NCBI GenBank assembly: GCA_041589735.1 | Contig: JBFHVA010000090.1 | Coordinates: 1 to 12,749, forward strand | From: CAMYJH01 sp041589735 | Lineage (GTDB): Bacteria; Pseudomonadota; Gammaproteobacteria; HK1 | Reading direction: 5' to 3' | DNA length: 12,749 bases | Notes under the pieces: generated by a model | Databases searched by the model: none | The model's input: the letters and a program-made list of their open reading frames with translations, nothing else | What the model was told of the DNA's origin: nothing | In this document: one piece after another, positions 1 to 6,314 of the stretch | Numbering within the stretch: position 1 is the first letter of the stretch | Layout of the letters: each line of letters begins with the position of its first letter | Program-made: the position numbers and the translations under genes

Positions 1-654
1 AATCTGGAGGAGATCAAATCCGTGGCGGTGGACTGGGACCGCGAGCAGGTCTCGGTGACCACCACCCACGGCAAAGGAATTGTCGACTGGGAAGGCAAGA
101 TGGCCAAGCGCACCGTGACCACCGGCTGCGGACAAGGCACCGTTTTCTCCTGCACCATAGACAAGCTTTACGACGTGCGGCTGCCGGAGATCACGCTGAA
201 GCAGTCCACCATCTATGGCCTGCTCAAGAATCTTGCCGAATACAACGATATTTACAAAAAGGCGGGCGCAGTGCATGGCTGCGCGCTGTGCAAAGACTCA
301 GAGATTCTCACCTTCGTCGAGGACGTGGGCCGGCACAACGCCGCCGACGCCATATCCGGCATGATGTGGCTCGACGGAGTAGGCGGCGACGACAAGCTCT
401 TCTACACCACCGGCCGCCTCACATCCGAAATCGTGATGAAGGCGGCGCACATGGGGATCCCGGCAATCCTGTCGCGCTCCGGCATCACCCATATGGGCCT
501 CGAGATCGCCCAGGACTTAGGCGTGATCATGATTGCCCGGGCCAAGGGCAAGCACTTCCTGGTCTACAACGGCGTGAAACAGATCAGGTTCGACGATAAG
601 CCCAAGTCGAAACCCCCACCCCGGGCATCGTCCAAGACGGCGGACGTGGCGTAA
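1..654 (+). CDS. fdhD: FdhD, formate dehydrogenase accessory sulfurtransferase (5'-truncated by window edge)
   Basis: FdhD transfers sulfur from IscS to the Mo/W-bis-MGD cofactor and is needed for active formate dehydrogenase; it acts in the cytoplasm. The reading frame is open from base 1, so the true start lies upstream; 217 residues are visible (the family is usually about 260-280). Family signatures: EDVGRHNAADAISG (the nucleotide/cofactor-pocket block), then a TTGRLTSEIVMKAA block matching the usual SGR-S-E--K, then GIPAILSRSGITHMGLEIA. Oddity: the canonical CxxC loop (Cys121/Cys124 in E. coli FdhD) is replaced by GCGQGT with one cysteine (codon 127-129), another cysteine follows at 151-153, and a separate CALC pair sits at 280-291, where most FdhDs have small residues. 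Stop TAA, with the next gene 6 nt downstream. The family call is sure; the sulfur-transfer mechanism of this variant is not. Confidence 0.93.
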   Translation, partial: NLEEIKSVAVDWDREQVSVTTTHGKGIVDWEGKMAKRTVTTGCGQGTVFSCTIDKLYDVRLPEITLKQSTIYGLLKNLAEYNDIYKKAGAVHGCALCKDSEILTFVEDVGRHNAADAISGMMWLDGVGGDDKLFYTTGRLTSEIVMKAAHMGIPAILSRSGITHMGLEIAQDLGVIMIARAKGKHFLVYNGVKQIRFDDKPKSKPPPRASSKTADVA

Positions 655-660
655 TTTCCC

Positions 661-1614
661 ATGGCCAAAGGAAAGCCGGACGCGCCCGTGCCGCTCCGCG
701 ACAGCGGCGCACAATCCTCTTTGCCGCGCTTCTTGAGCGTGCGCCAGGTATCCGACTATCTGCAGATCAACGAGAAGAAGGTTTATTCGCTCGCGAGCGA
801 AGGTCGCATTCCCGGCACCAAGATCACAGGCAAGTGGCTGTTCCCCCGCGACCTCATCGACCAGTGGCTCACCGAGTCAAGCCATGGCGGCGTGCTCACC
901 GATCGCCTGGTGGTCGCCGGAAGCGACGATCCCCTTTTGAATCGAGTGATCTCGCGTCTCGCCGAAGAAACACAATCTCACGCCCTGGTGAGTTATACGC
1001 CCACGGGGACCCAGCTCGGTCTTTCCCTGCTGGCCGCCGGGCGCTGCGACGTCGCCGCTATTCACTGGGGCCCGGTTGAGGAAAGTCACTTGAGACACCC
1101 GGCTTTGATCAGCCAGTTTTCAGAGCACCAGCAGTGGGTGATGGTGCGCGCCTTTCTGCGAGAGCAGGGGTTGATCCTCTCGACCAAAATCCCGGAGAAG
1201 GATCGCAACGTCAAGGTGCTTGCCGCGCATCGATTCCGCTGGGCGTTGCGCCAGGAAGGAGCGGGCTCCATGCGCTTCCTGGACGAGGCGCTTTCCAAGC
1301 ACAAGCTCGAGGTGTCCGACCTGAACGCAGCAACAACCGCGCGCTCTGAGCGGGAAGCCGCTGCCGCCATTGCCATGGGCGAGGCCGACGTGGCGCCAGG
1401 CTGCCACGCTGCCGCCACGGAAGCGGGCTTAAGCTTTGTCTCCACGGGCTGGGAGGCATTCGACCTGGTTCTCTACCGCGCCATCTTTTTCCGCACCCTG
1501 TTTCAAAAGATGCTGGATCGATTCAAGGACATCGACACGCAGTCGGTGGGCGTGGCTCTGGACGGCTACGAGTTCGAGGACCTGGGCAAGCTTGTATGGG
1601 CAGCACAGTCGTAG
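661..1614 (+). CDS. HTH (excisionase/MerR-type) regulator with molybdate/tungstate PBP-like sensor domain
   Basis: One-component transcription regulator of 317 residues. Residues about 23-72 form a winged-helix excisionase-type domain (FLSVRQVSDYLQINEKKVYSL, then GRIPGTKITGKWLFPRDLIDQWL). Residues about 80-290 resemble the PBP_like domain (PF12727 type) related to periplasmic molybdate-binding proteins: GTQLGLSLLAAGRCDVAAIHW, then WALRQEGAGSMRFLDEAL and AAAIAMGEADVAPG. It has no signal peptide, so the binding domain should sense cytoplasmic oxyanion. The architecture differs from ModE (winged helix plus Mop domains), although the probable job, controlling Mo/W uptake and Mo-enzyme genes, is similar. 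It starts at ATG 661, six nt after fdhD, without a clear Shine-Dalgarno, consistent with translational coupling. Domain calls are firm; molybdate or tungstate as ligand is inferred from the family and from fdhD, modABC and tupA nearby. Confidence 0.85.
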   Translation: MAKGKPDAPVPLRDSGAQSSLPRFLSVRQVSDYLQINEKKVYSLASEGRIPGTKITGKWLFPRDLIDQWLTESSHGGVLTDRLVVAGSDDPLLNRVISRLAEETQSHALVSYTPTGTQLGLSLLAAGRCDVAAIHWGPVEESHLRHPALISQFSEHQQWVMVRAFLREQGLILSTKIPEKDRNVKVLAAHRFRWALRQEGAGSMRFLDEALSKHKLEVSDLNAATTARSEREAAAAIAMGEADVAPGCHAAATEAGLSFVSTGWEAFDLVLYRAIFFRTLFQKMLDRFKDIDTQSVGVALDGYEFEDLGKLVWAAQS

Positions 1615-1620
1615 CTCCGC

Positions 1621-1929
1621 TTGCCCATTGAGCATCCCGAAGATTCAACGCGTTTAACGAGAGGTCGCAGTCTTCGTGGACGCGATACAACTCGGCAAAA
1701 AAATATTCACTTCTTGATTGACCGCTGGTGTGAGCGGCGTGAGCTCCGACCGCTCAGACGTCTGCTGAACGGCCAGGCCTCGATAAACGCGCTCACGGAC
1801 GGCTGGTATGAGATGCGTGACGAGCTAAGAATCATACGCGCACAGGACAAAGCGGCTTTGAACAACGACGAAATGGATGTGGTCATAGAGCTCATCCAGA
1901 GCATTGAGCGGGATGGATTGAAGCGCTGA
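1621..1929 (+). CDS. Small hypothetical protein, about 102 aa, downstream of Mo/W regulator
   Basis: Unrecognised soluble protein. The frame opens with TTG at 1621, only 6 nt after the regulator stop, and has no ATG near its N-terminus; a second TTG at 1714 would leave just the core. The first 30 residues are Arg-rich and low in hydrophobics. The likely folded part is helical and amphipathic: FLIDRWCERRELRPLRRLLNG, then LTDGWYEMRDELRIIR, then a Glu/Asp-rich helix ending ELIQSIERDG. There is no signal peptide, membrane helix or metal motif; a single Cys lies in the WCERR stretch. Spacing suggests co-transcription with fdhD and the regulator, so a role in formate dehydrogenase or Mo/W metabolism is possible but only by association. 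That it is coding is moderately likely: the frame is open for the whole gap and no competing frame looks better. Confidence 0.6.
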   Translation: MPIEHPEDSTRLTRGRSLRGRDTTRQKNIHFLIDRWCERRELRPLRRLLNGQASINALTDGWYEMRDELRIIRAQDKAALNNDEMDVVIELIQSIERDGLKR

Positions 1930-2000
1930 GTCGTTCCAATTCTTTTATGAATGAAGCATCGGCAATTCTGAGCTGATCCAGTGGCCTTTTCCTGTTGCTA

Positions 2001-2780
2001 ATGGAATTTGCAGACAAATGCGTGCTGGTCACGGGCTCATCCCGCGGAATCGGCAGAGCTACCGCCGCCGCCTTTCTCGAGCGCGGCGCGCGTGTCGCCA
2101 TTAACGGCCGTACCGGAGAATCCGTCGCCGCGGCGATCTCTCATATCGGCGCGAACGATCAGGTGACTTCGGCTCCCGGCGACGTTAGCACCGCGGCCGG
2201 TTGCGAAGCCGTCGTCAACGCAGCGATTTCCGGGCTTGGCGGAATCGACGTCCTGGTCAACGGTGCCGGCGTCGCCTACCAAGCCACTATCGAGGACAGT
2301 GTGGAGGAGATCTGGGATCGAACGCTCGACGTCAACTTGAAGGGTACCTTTTTCTGCTCGCGCGCGGCCCTTTCCGTGCTTCGCGCGCGAGAAGGGAACA
2401 TTGTCAACCTCGCCTCTGACGCCGGCCTGGTGGGAGAAAAAGGGTTAGCGGTTTACTGCGCGTCCAAAGGCGGAGTGGTGAACCTGACCCGCGCAATGGC
2501 CCTCGATCTCGCGCCGCGGGTACGTGTCAATTGCGTTTGTCCGGGATACGTAGACACCGATATGGTTAGGCGGGATTACATCGATCGGGCGGACGATCCG
2601 GAATCCGCGGAACGGAGGGTGAACCAGGCCGCGCCCATGAAGCGCATGGCCCGGCCTGAAGAAATTGCCAAGGCCATTCTTTACCTCGCCTCGAGCGACG
2701 CGGGCTTCATCACTGGCGCGGCACTTCAGATTGACGGCGGTTCTACCGCCGGATACGGAAATCCGAATCACTCCGAATGA
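2001..2780 (+). CDS. SDR-family NAD(P)-dependent oxidoreductase
   Basis: Classical short-chain dehydrogenase/reductase of 259 residues, the usual length. Rossmann glycine motif TGSSRGIG at residues 11-18; GDV at 60-62 contacting adenine; NGAG at 87-90 (variant of NNAG); catalytic tetrad Asn112, Ser139, Tyr152 and Lys156 (YCASK). C-terminal ITGAALQIDGGSTAG is the typical SDR tail, as in FabG-like 3-oxoacyl/hydroxy dehydrogenases. NGR after beta-2 (residues 35-37), with an Arg and no acidic residue, hints at NADP(H) preference. Start chosen at ATG 2001; a TTG two codons earlier is unlikely. No clear Shine-Dalgarno. Its stop overlaps the next start (ATGA), so the two are translationally coupled. 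The substrate cannot be read from sequence; the cupin and reductase neighbours suggest a small catabolic or tailoring pathway. Confidence 0.92.
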   Translation: MEFADKCVLVTGSSRGIGRATAAAFLERGARVAINGRTGESVAAAISHIGANDQVTSAPGDVSTAAGCEAVVNAAISGLGGIDVLVNGAGVAYQATIEDSVEEIWDRTLDVNLKGTFFCSRAALSVLRAREGNIVNLASDAGLVGEKGLAVYCASKGGVVNLTRAMALDLAPRVRVNCVCPGYVDTDMVRRDYIDRADDPESAERRVNQAAPMKRMARPEEIAKAILYLASSDAGFITGAALQIDGGSTAGYGNPNHSE

Positions 2781-3661
2781 ACTCGATTGCGATGGTAGGA
2801 GCCGGCGCCATCGGTGGTGCCGTCGCGGCGGGCTTGGGGGATGCCGGACAGAGTGTGATGCTGTGCGTGCGTACACCTTTCGAAAAGCTTGAACGTGAGC
2901 TCGACGGGAAAGTCACCGCCTACGATCATCCGGTGCTTACGGACCCGGCGAAAGCGATCCGGGTCGACTGGTTGCTGGTTTGCACCAAGGCGCATCAAAC
3001 CGCGGGCGCGGCGCCGTGGTTTGAACGTCTCGTTGGATCAGATACTCGGGTGGCGATTCTTCAAAACGGAGTTGATCACGTCGAAAGATTGCGACCGCTA
3101 ATCGGCGAGCATCCGATTGTGCCCGCAATCATCATGCTCCCGGCGGTCGCCGTGGCGCCCGGAAGGATCCGTCAGGGACGCGCAGGCACACTTACGGTGC
3201 CCGACGACAAAAATGGCCGCGAATTCGCCGATTTATTTTCCGACTCGAAAGCGGTAAAGGTCGAGCTTACAGACGATTTTCTAAGCATCGCCTGGTCGAA
3301 GCTGGTGCATAATGCGGCGGGCGGCGCGATCTGCGCGCTGGCGCTGCGGGAGAATGGCGTCATCGCCGAAGCGTCCATGCGCCCCTTCGTCCTCGCGCTC
3401 ATGCAGGAGATCATGGCCGTCGGACGGGCAGCAGGCGCCAAACTGCCCGACGATCTACCCGACAAGATCATTGCGCGCCATGCGAATGAGCTGCGCGATC
3501 ACTGGACGTCCATCGCCGTGGACCGGCGCGAGGGCCGCCGTATGGAGTGGGAGTCGAGAAACGCGGTAGTGGGCCGCATCGGACGCCGTCACGGTATACA
3601 AACGCCGCTCAACGACGCCCTCACGGCGCTGCTCGAGGCGGTGGACATGGGACTGAAGTAA
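2777..3661 (+). CDS. 2-dehydropantoate 2-reductase family (PanE/ApbA-like) oxidoreductase
   Basis: 294-residue member of the ketopantoate reductase family, NADPH-dependent reduction of a 2-keto acid in the cytoplasm. N-terminal Rossmann motif GAGAIGG at residues 8-14; LLVCTKAHQT at 67-75 and ILQNGVD at 94-100 are the family's cofactor/substrate loops; WSKLVHNA at 173-180 carries the catalytic lysine (Lys175, equivalent to Lys176 of E. coli PanE). An acidic residue in RRMEWESRN (about Glu257) fits the substrate-binding Glu. ATG overlaps the SDR stop by 4 nt. Many paralogues in this family act on substrates other than ketopantoate, and the setting next to an SDR, an acetyltransferase and a cupin rather than panB/panC argues for a catabolic role here, so no panE symbol is given. 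Confidence 0.87.
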   Translation: MNSIAMVGAGAIGGAVAAGLGDAGQSVMLCVRTPFEKLERELDGKVTAYDHPVLTDPAKAIRVDWLLVCTKAHQTAGAAPWFERLVGSDTRVAILQNGVDHVERLRPLIGEHPIVPAIIMLPAVAVAPGRIRQGRAGTLTVPDDKNGREFADLFSDSKAVKVELTDDFLSIAWSKLVHNAAGGAICALALRENGVIAEASMRPFVLALMQEIMAVGRAAGAKLPDDLPDKIIARHANELRDHWTSIAVDRREGRRMEWESRNAVVGRIGRRHGIQTPLNDALTALLEAVDMGLK

Positions 3662-3684
3662 CGCCATCGCCCTCAGGTTCGCGG

Positions 3685-4176
3685 ATGCGAATGTCCATGG
3701 ATGTCAGAATTTACCGAGAAGAGGACTTCGAGTCCGCCTGGCCGTTGCTCCAACAGGTCAGCCGTTTGTATTTAGCAACCGATGTCGATTCCGCTGAACA
3801 AACCAGGTCGTACCCGAAGGACACAGTGCTGAGCGAAGGTTCCGGGATAGAGCTGGCGCTGGCGATCGACGGCCAGACGCCTATTGGTATGGCGGCGTTC
3901 GAAATTCTGCATCCCGGACCCAACGCGACGGGCCAGCTTTATTCAAAAGAGCTTTTCATCCTCGAGGAGGACCGCGGCAAAGGAGCGGGCAGAGCAATAA
4001 CGAAATTTCTCGCAGTCCATGCGCTGAAGCAGAATTGCAGCCGCTTCGACTGGACGGGTGAAACCACGAATCTGGACGGGTTGAAACTTTATCGCGCCCT
4101 GGGCATTGCGCCGGCAGAAGAGAGCATTTATTTCCGGCTGTCAGACAAAGCGCTGGAAAAATCTGCACGGACTTGA
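3685..4176 (+). CDS. GNAT-family N-acetyltransferase
   Basis: About 163 residues, the normal single-domain GNAT length. Visible signatures are an N-terminal VRIYREEDFESAWPLLQQV (beta-1/alpha-1), a central KELFILEEDRGKGAGRAITKFL that carries the acetyl-CoA pyrophosphate loop (R/Q-x-x-G-x-G/A as RGKGAG), and the C-terminal TTNLDGLKLYRALG, typical of motif B. Substrate unknown. Start is uncertain among ATGs 3685, 3691 and 3697; the frame continues upstream to 3547, but that part lies inside the preceding reductase gene and is not GNAT-like. It follows the reductase by 23 nt and probably shares its mRNA. Confidence 0.85.
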   Translation: MRMSMDVRIYREEDFESAWPLLQQVSRLYLATDVDSAEQTRSYPKDTVLSEGSGIELALAIDGQTPIGMAAFEILHPGPNATGQLYSKELFILEEDRGKGAGRAITKFLAVHALKQNCSRFDWTGETTNLDGLKLYRALGIAPAEESIYFRLSDKALEKSART

Positions 4177-4205
4177 GCATTTTCCAATCGATTAACAACA
4201 GAATC

Positions 4206-4703
4206 ATGATGCAACCAATTTCCCATTCGCTTCCTGCCGATGCGCTCAAAGAGATCGTCGTCAACGCCGACATGGACGACGAGCGCGCATGGGTTCCGCG
4301 CGGCGACAATGTCTGGAGCCTGCCGTTGATGTTCAACGTCGCCCAGGGAAGCTGGATCAATATCACCCGGGCGAAAGGAGAAGGCGTCATCAGCCGCCAT
4401 CGACACCCGGCGGCGGTAACCGGATACACGCTGGAGGGAGCCTGGGGCTATCTTGAACACGATTGGACGGCCACAGCCGGCACCTTCGTGTTCGAGCCCC
4501 CCGGCGAGACCCACACGCTGGTGGTGAGGCCAAATCCGGGGCACATGCTGGTGCTTTTCCATAATTTCGGCCCGTTCATCAAGGTGGACGAAGCCGGCGA
4601 CACCGTCGGCTACGAGGACGTATTTACACGCCTCCAAGCCACCAAAGCACACTACAAGAGAACAGGCCTTGGCGCGGACTTCGTTTCCCGGCTGGTGCGC
4701 TGA
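4206..4703 (+). CDS. Cupin-domain protein, 2,4'-dihydroxyacetophenone dioxygenase-like
   Basis: About 165 residues with a single cupin barrel. Motif 1 is ISRHRHPAAVTGYTLEG (His65 and His67, numbering from ATG 4206) with Glu84 in GYLEHDW as the likely third ligand; motif 2 is GTFVFEPPGETHTL with His103. This 2-His/Glu/His set binds iron in the 2,4'-dihydroxyacetophenone dioxygenase (DAD) family, which cleaves a C-C bond in an aryl hydroxyketone. The DNVWSLPLMFNVAQGSWINITR stretch and overall length also fit DAD-like cupins. Two ATGs (4206, 4209) are candidate starts; the TTG at 4173 that overlaps the GNAT stop is less likely. The substrate may differ: DAD-like cupins are numerous and mostly uncharacterised. 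Last gene of the SDR-KPR-GNAT-cupin set. Confidence 0.82.
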   Translation: MMQPISHSLPADALKEIVVNADMDDERAWVPRGDNVWSLPLMFNVAQGSWINITRAKGEGVISRHRHPAAVTGYTLEGAWGYLEHDWTATAGTFVFEPPGETHTLVVRPNPGHMLVLFHNFGPFIKVDEAGDTVGYEDVFTRLQATKAHYKRTGLGADFVSRLVR

Positions 4704-4752
4704 GACGCGACAAGTTACCGCCCGTATGCGGGGCCGGGCCGCTCCGCCGACG

Positions 4753-4782
4753 TGGACCCCTGGGTTTACTCCCCGATATAGT
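4753..4782 (+). promoter_or_regulatory. Putative sigma-70 promoter of modABC
   Basis: TGGACC (4753-4758, 4 of 6 to the -35 consensus) and TATAGT (4777-4782, 5 of 6 to the -10) are separated by 18 bp, predicting a start near 4789 and a leader of about 20 nt before the modA ATG. The 105-bp gap after the cupin is the first gap in this region large enough for a promoter. No ModE-type CG-TATA/TATA-CG palindrome is seen. Prediction by eye only. Confidence 0.35.
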
Positions 4783-4808
4783 CTTTTCCCGACCTTCTGG
4801 AACACGTC

Positions 4809-5630
4809 ATGCCGCGCAGAGCCCGAGTCACAGATCTTGCCAACAGGCTGTTCGGCGTCGTGTCGCTCACGTGCTTCACCTTTGGCGTTGGGATGTATCC
4901 ATCAGCCGCCGAATCCGACGGGCCGCCGGTCGTTGCCGCGGCCTCCAACGTGCAGTTCGCTCTTGAGGAGATCGCGATCGCGTTCCAAGCGAAAACCGGA
5001 CACGGCGTCAGGCTTTCCCTCGGGTCGTCGGGAAATCTCGCGCGTCAGATCCGGCAGGGGGCGCCGTACCAAATTTTCATCTCCGCCGATGAACGCTTTG
5101 TACTGGAGCTTGCCCGCGACGGAATCACCGAAGACAACGGCACGCTTTATTCCATCGGCCGCATTGTTCTCTTCGTGCCGCACGGATCGCCACTGAAAGC
5201 GGACGGGTCCTTAGAAGATCTGCGCACGGCGCTCGGCGACGGTCGGCTGAAGAGATTCGCCATCGCCAACCCGGAGCACGCGCCCTACGGCCAGCGTGCC
5301 GAAGAAGCGCTGCGCAGTACGGGCTTATGGGAGGCTATTCGCGATCACCTGGTCTACGGCGAGAGCGTTGCACAGGCGGCGCAGTTTGCGGCTTCTCGAA
5401 ACGCGCAAGGAGGGATCATCGCCGAATCGCTGGCCCGGTCTCCGAAGGTCTCCGCGCTCGGGTCCTACGCTCTTATTCCGGAGACCGTGCATCGGCCGCT
5501 TCGCCAGCGCATGGTGTTGATCAAAGGCGCTGGCCCCGTGGCGAGGCAATTCTATGCATATCTCGCGCAACCCCCGGCGCGTGCCGTCTTTTCTAAGTAC
5601 GGCTTCTCCGTTGCGGGCGAGCTCGACTGA
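4809..5630 (+). CDS. modA: ModA, periplasmic molybdate-binding protein of ABC transporter
   Basis: 273 residues. The N-terminus has basic residues (RRAR) and a hydrophobic run (LFGVVSLTCFTFGVGMY) ending near SAA-ES, a Sec signal peptide of about 34 residues. The mature protein has ModA oxyanion-site blocks: VVAAASNVQFALEEIAIAF, SLGSSGNLARQIRQGAPYQIFISAD, and IANPEHAPYGQRAEEAL with the conserved Tyr (about residue 160), plus the GESVAQAAQFAASRNAQGGI block. It delivers molybdate (and usually tungstate) from the periplasm to ModB. ATG 4809 has GGAA 6 nt upstream. First gene of modABC; modB follows 14 nt downstream. Confidence 0.95.
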   Translation: MPRRARVTDLANRLFGVVSLTCFTFGVGMYPSAAESDGPPVVAAASNVQFALEEIAIAFQAKTGHGVRLSLGSSGNLARQIRQGAPYQIFISADERFVLELARDGITEDNGTLYSIGRIVLFVPHGSPLKADGSLEDLRTALGDGRLKRFAIANPEHAPYGQRAEEALRSTGLWEAIRDHLVYGESVAQAAQFAASRNAQGGIIAESLARSPKVSALGSYALIPETVHRPLRQRMVLIKGAGPVARQFYAYLAQPPARAVFSKYGFSVAGELD

Positions 5631-5644
5631 TTGGCCGACGTACT

Positions 5645-6313
5645 ATGGACTGGACCGCACTGTTTCTGTCGCTTCAGCTCGGCGCCCTGACCGTGCTGTT
5701 TTTGCTGCCGGTCGGAATCATCCTCGGACGGGCGTTGGCTTACCGCGACTTTCCGGGAAAAGGTCTGGCGGAGGCGTTAGTCGCGCTGCCGCTGGTGCTG
5801 CCACCAACGGTGGTCGGATATTACTTGCTGGTGCTGTTCGGAGCGGCCTCGCCCATTGGCAGAGCCTGGGAATCGGTATACGGAGAGCCGCTGGTGTTCA
5901 GCTTCGAGGGGCTGCTGCTCGCATCGCTGCTGTTCAATCTGCCGTTCGCAATTTTGCCGATGCAGAGGGGATTCGAAGCCATTCCCCGGGAGCTTCGCGA
6001 TGCGGCCGCCTGCTGCGGCATGACCCCGTGGCGAGTCCTGCGGCGCGTCGAGCTGCCGCTCGCCTGGCCTGGGATCTTAACGGCGTCGGTATTGAGTTTC
6101 GCCCACACCCTCGGTGAGTTCGGCGTGGTGCTGATGGTCGGCGGAAACATTCCTGCTGAAACTAAGACCATTGCCATATCCATCTATGACCGAGTGCAGG
6201 CCTTCGACACCGATTCGGCTGGAAAAATGTCCGCCCTGCTGCTGATTTTTTCACTGGTGACGATTTCCGTCACCTTTGCGTTGTCGCGCCGAATCGGCCG
6301 AAAGTCGAGTTGA
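5645..6313 (+). CDS. modB: ModB, molybdate ABC transporter permease
   Basis: 222-residue inner-membrane permease with about five hydrophobic segments, matching the ModB/BPD_transp_1 family in length. Clear blocks: LALTVLF-like first helix, ALVALPLVLPPTVVGYYLLVLFG (the ModB signature), LLFNLPFAILPMQRGFEAIP, and the EAA coupling motif ELRDAAACCGMTPWRVLRRVELPLAWPGI that docks on ModC. LSFAHTLGEFGVVLMVGGNIP followed by KTIAISIYDRVQ is typical of ModB. ATG 5645 lies 14 nt after modA; the stop TGA sits one base before the GTG start of modC. Confidence 0.96.
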   Translation: MDWTALFLSLQLGALTVLFLLPVGIILGRALAYRDFPGKGLAEALVALPLVLPPTVVGYYLLVLFGAASPIGRAWESVYGEPLVFSFEGLLLASLLFNLPFAILPMQRGFEAIPRELRDAAACCGMTPWRVLRRVELPLAWPGILTASVLSFAHTLGEFGVVLMVGGNIPAETKTIAISIYDRVQAFDTDSAGKMSALLLIFSLVTISVTFALSRRIGRKSS

Positions 6314-6314
6314 C

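Noticed and set aside
1982..1998. Possible sigma-54 promoter (TGGC...TTGC) just before the SDR gene
   Set aside because: The spacing between the two elements is 9 nt instead of 7, and the TTGC abuts the start codon, leaving no leader.
2445..2876. 143-codon minus-strand frame across the SDR/KPR junction
   Set aside because: Antisense shadow; SDR and KPR motifs on the plus strand account for this DNA.
3547..3684. N-terminal extension of the GNAT frame
   Set aside because: Lies within the 3' end of the ketopantoate-reductase-like gene and adds non-GNAT, Arg/Gly-rich sequence.
4128..4805. 225-codon open frame on the minus strand opposite the cupin gene
   Set aside because: Antisense shadow of a GC-rich gene; no recognisable domain, and the cupin on the plus strand has full metal motifs.
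4704..4808. ModE-type operator upstream of modA
   Set aside because: Only a lone GATATAG is present; no symmetrical CG-TATA half-sites are seen.
5554..6117. 187-codon plus-strand frame across the modA/modB junction
   Set aside because: Arg/Ala-rich out-of-frame translation overlapping two certain genes.
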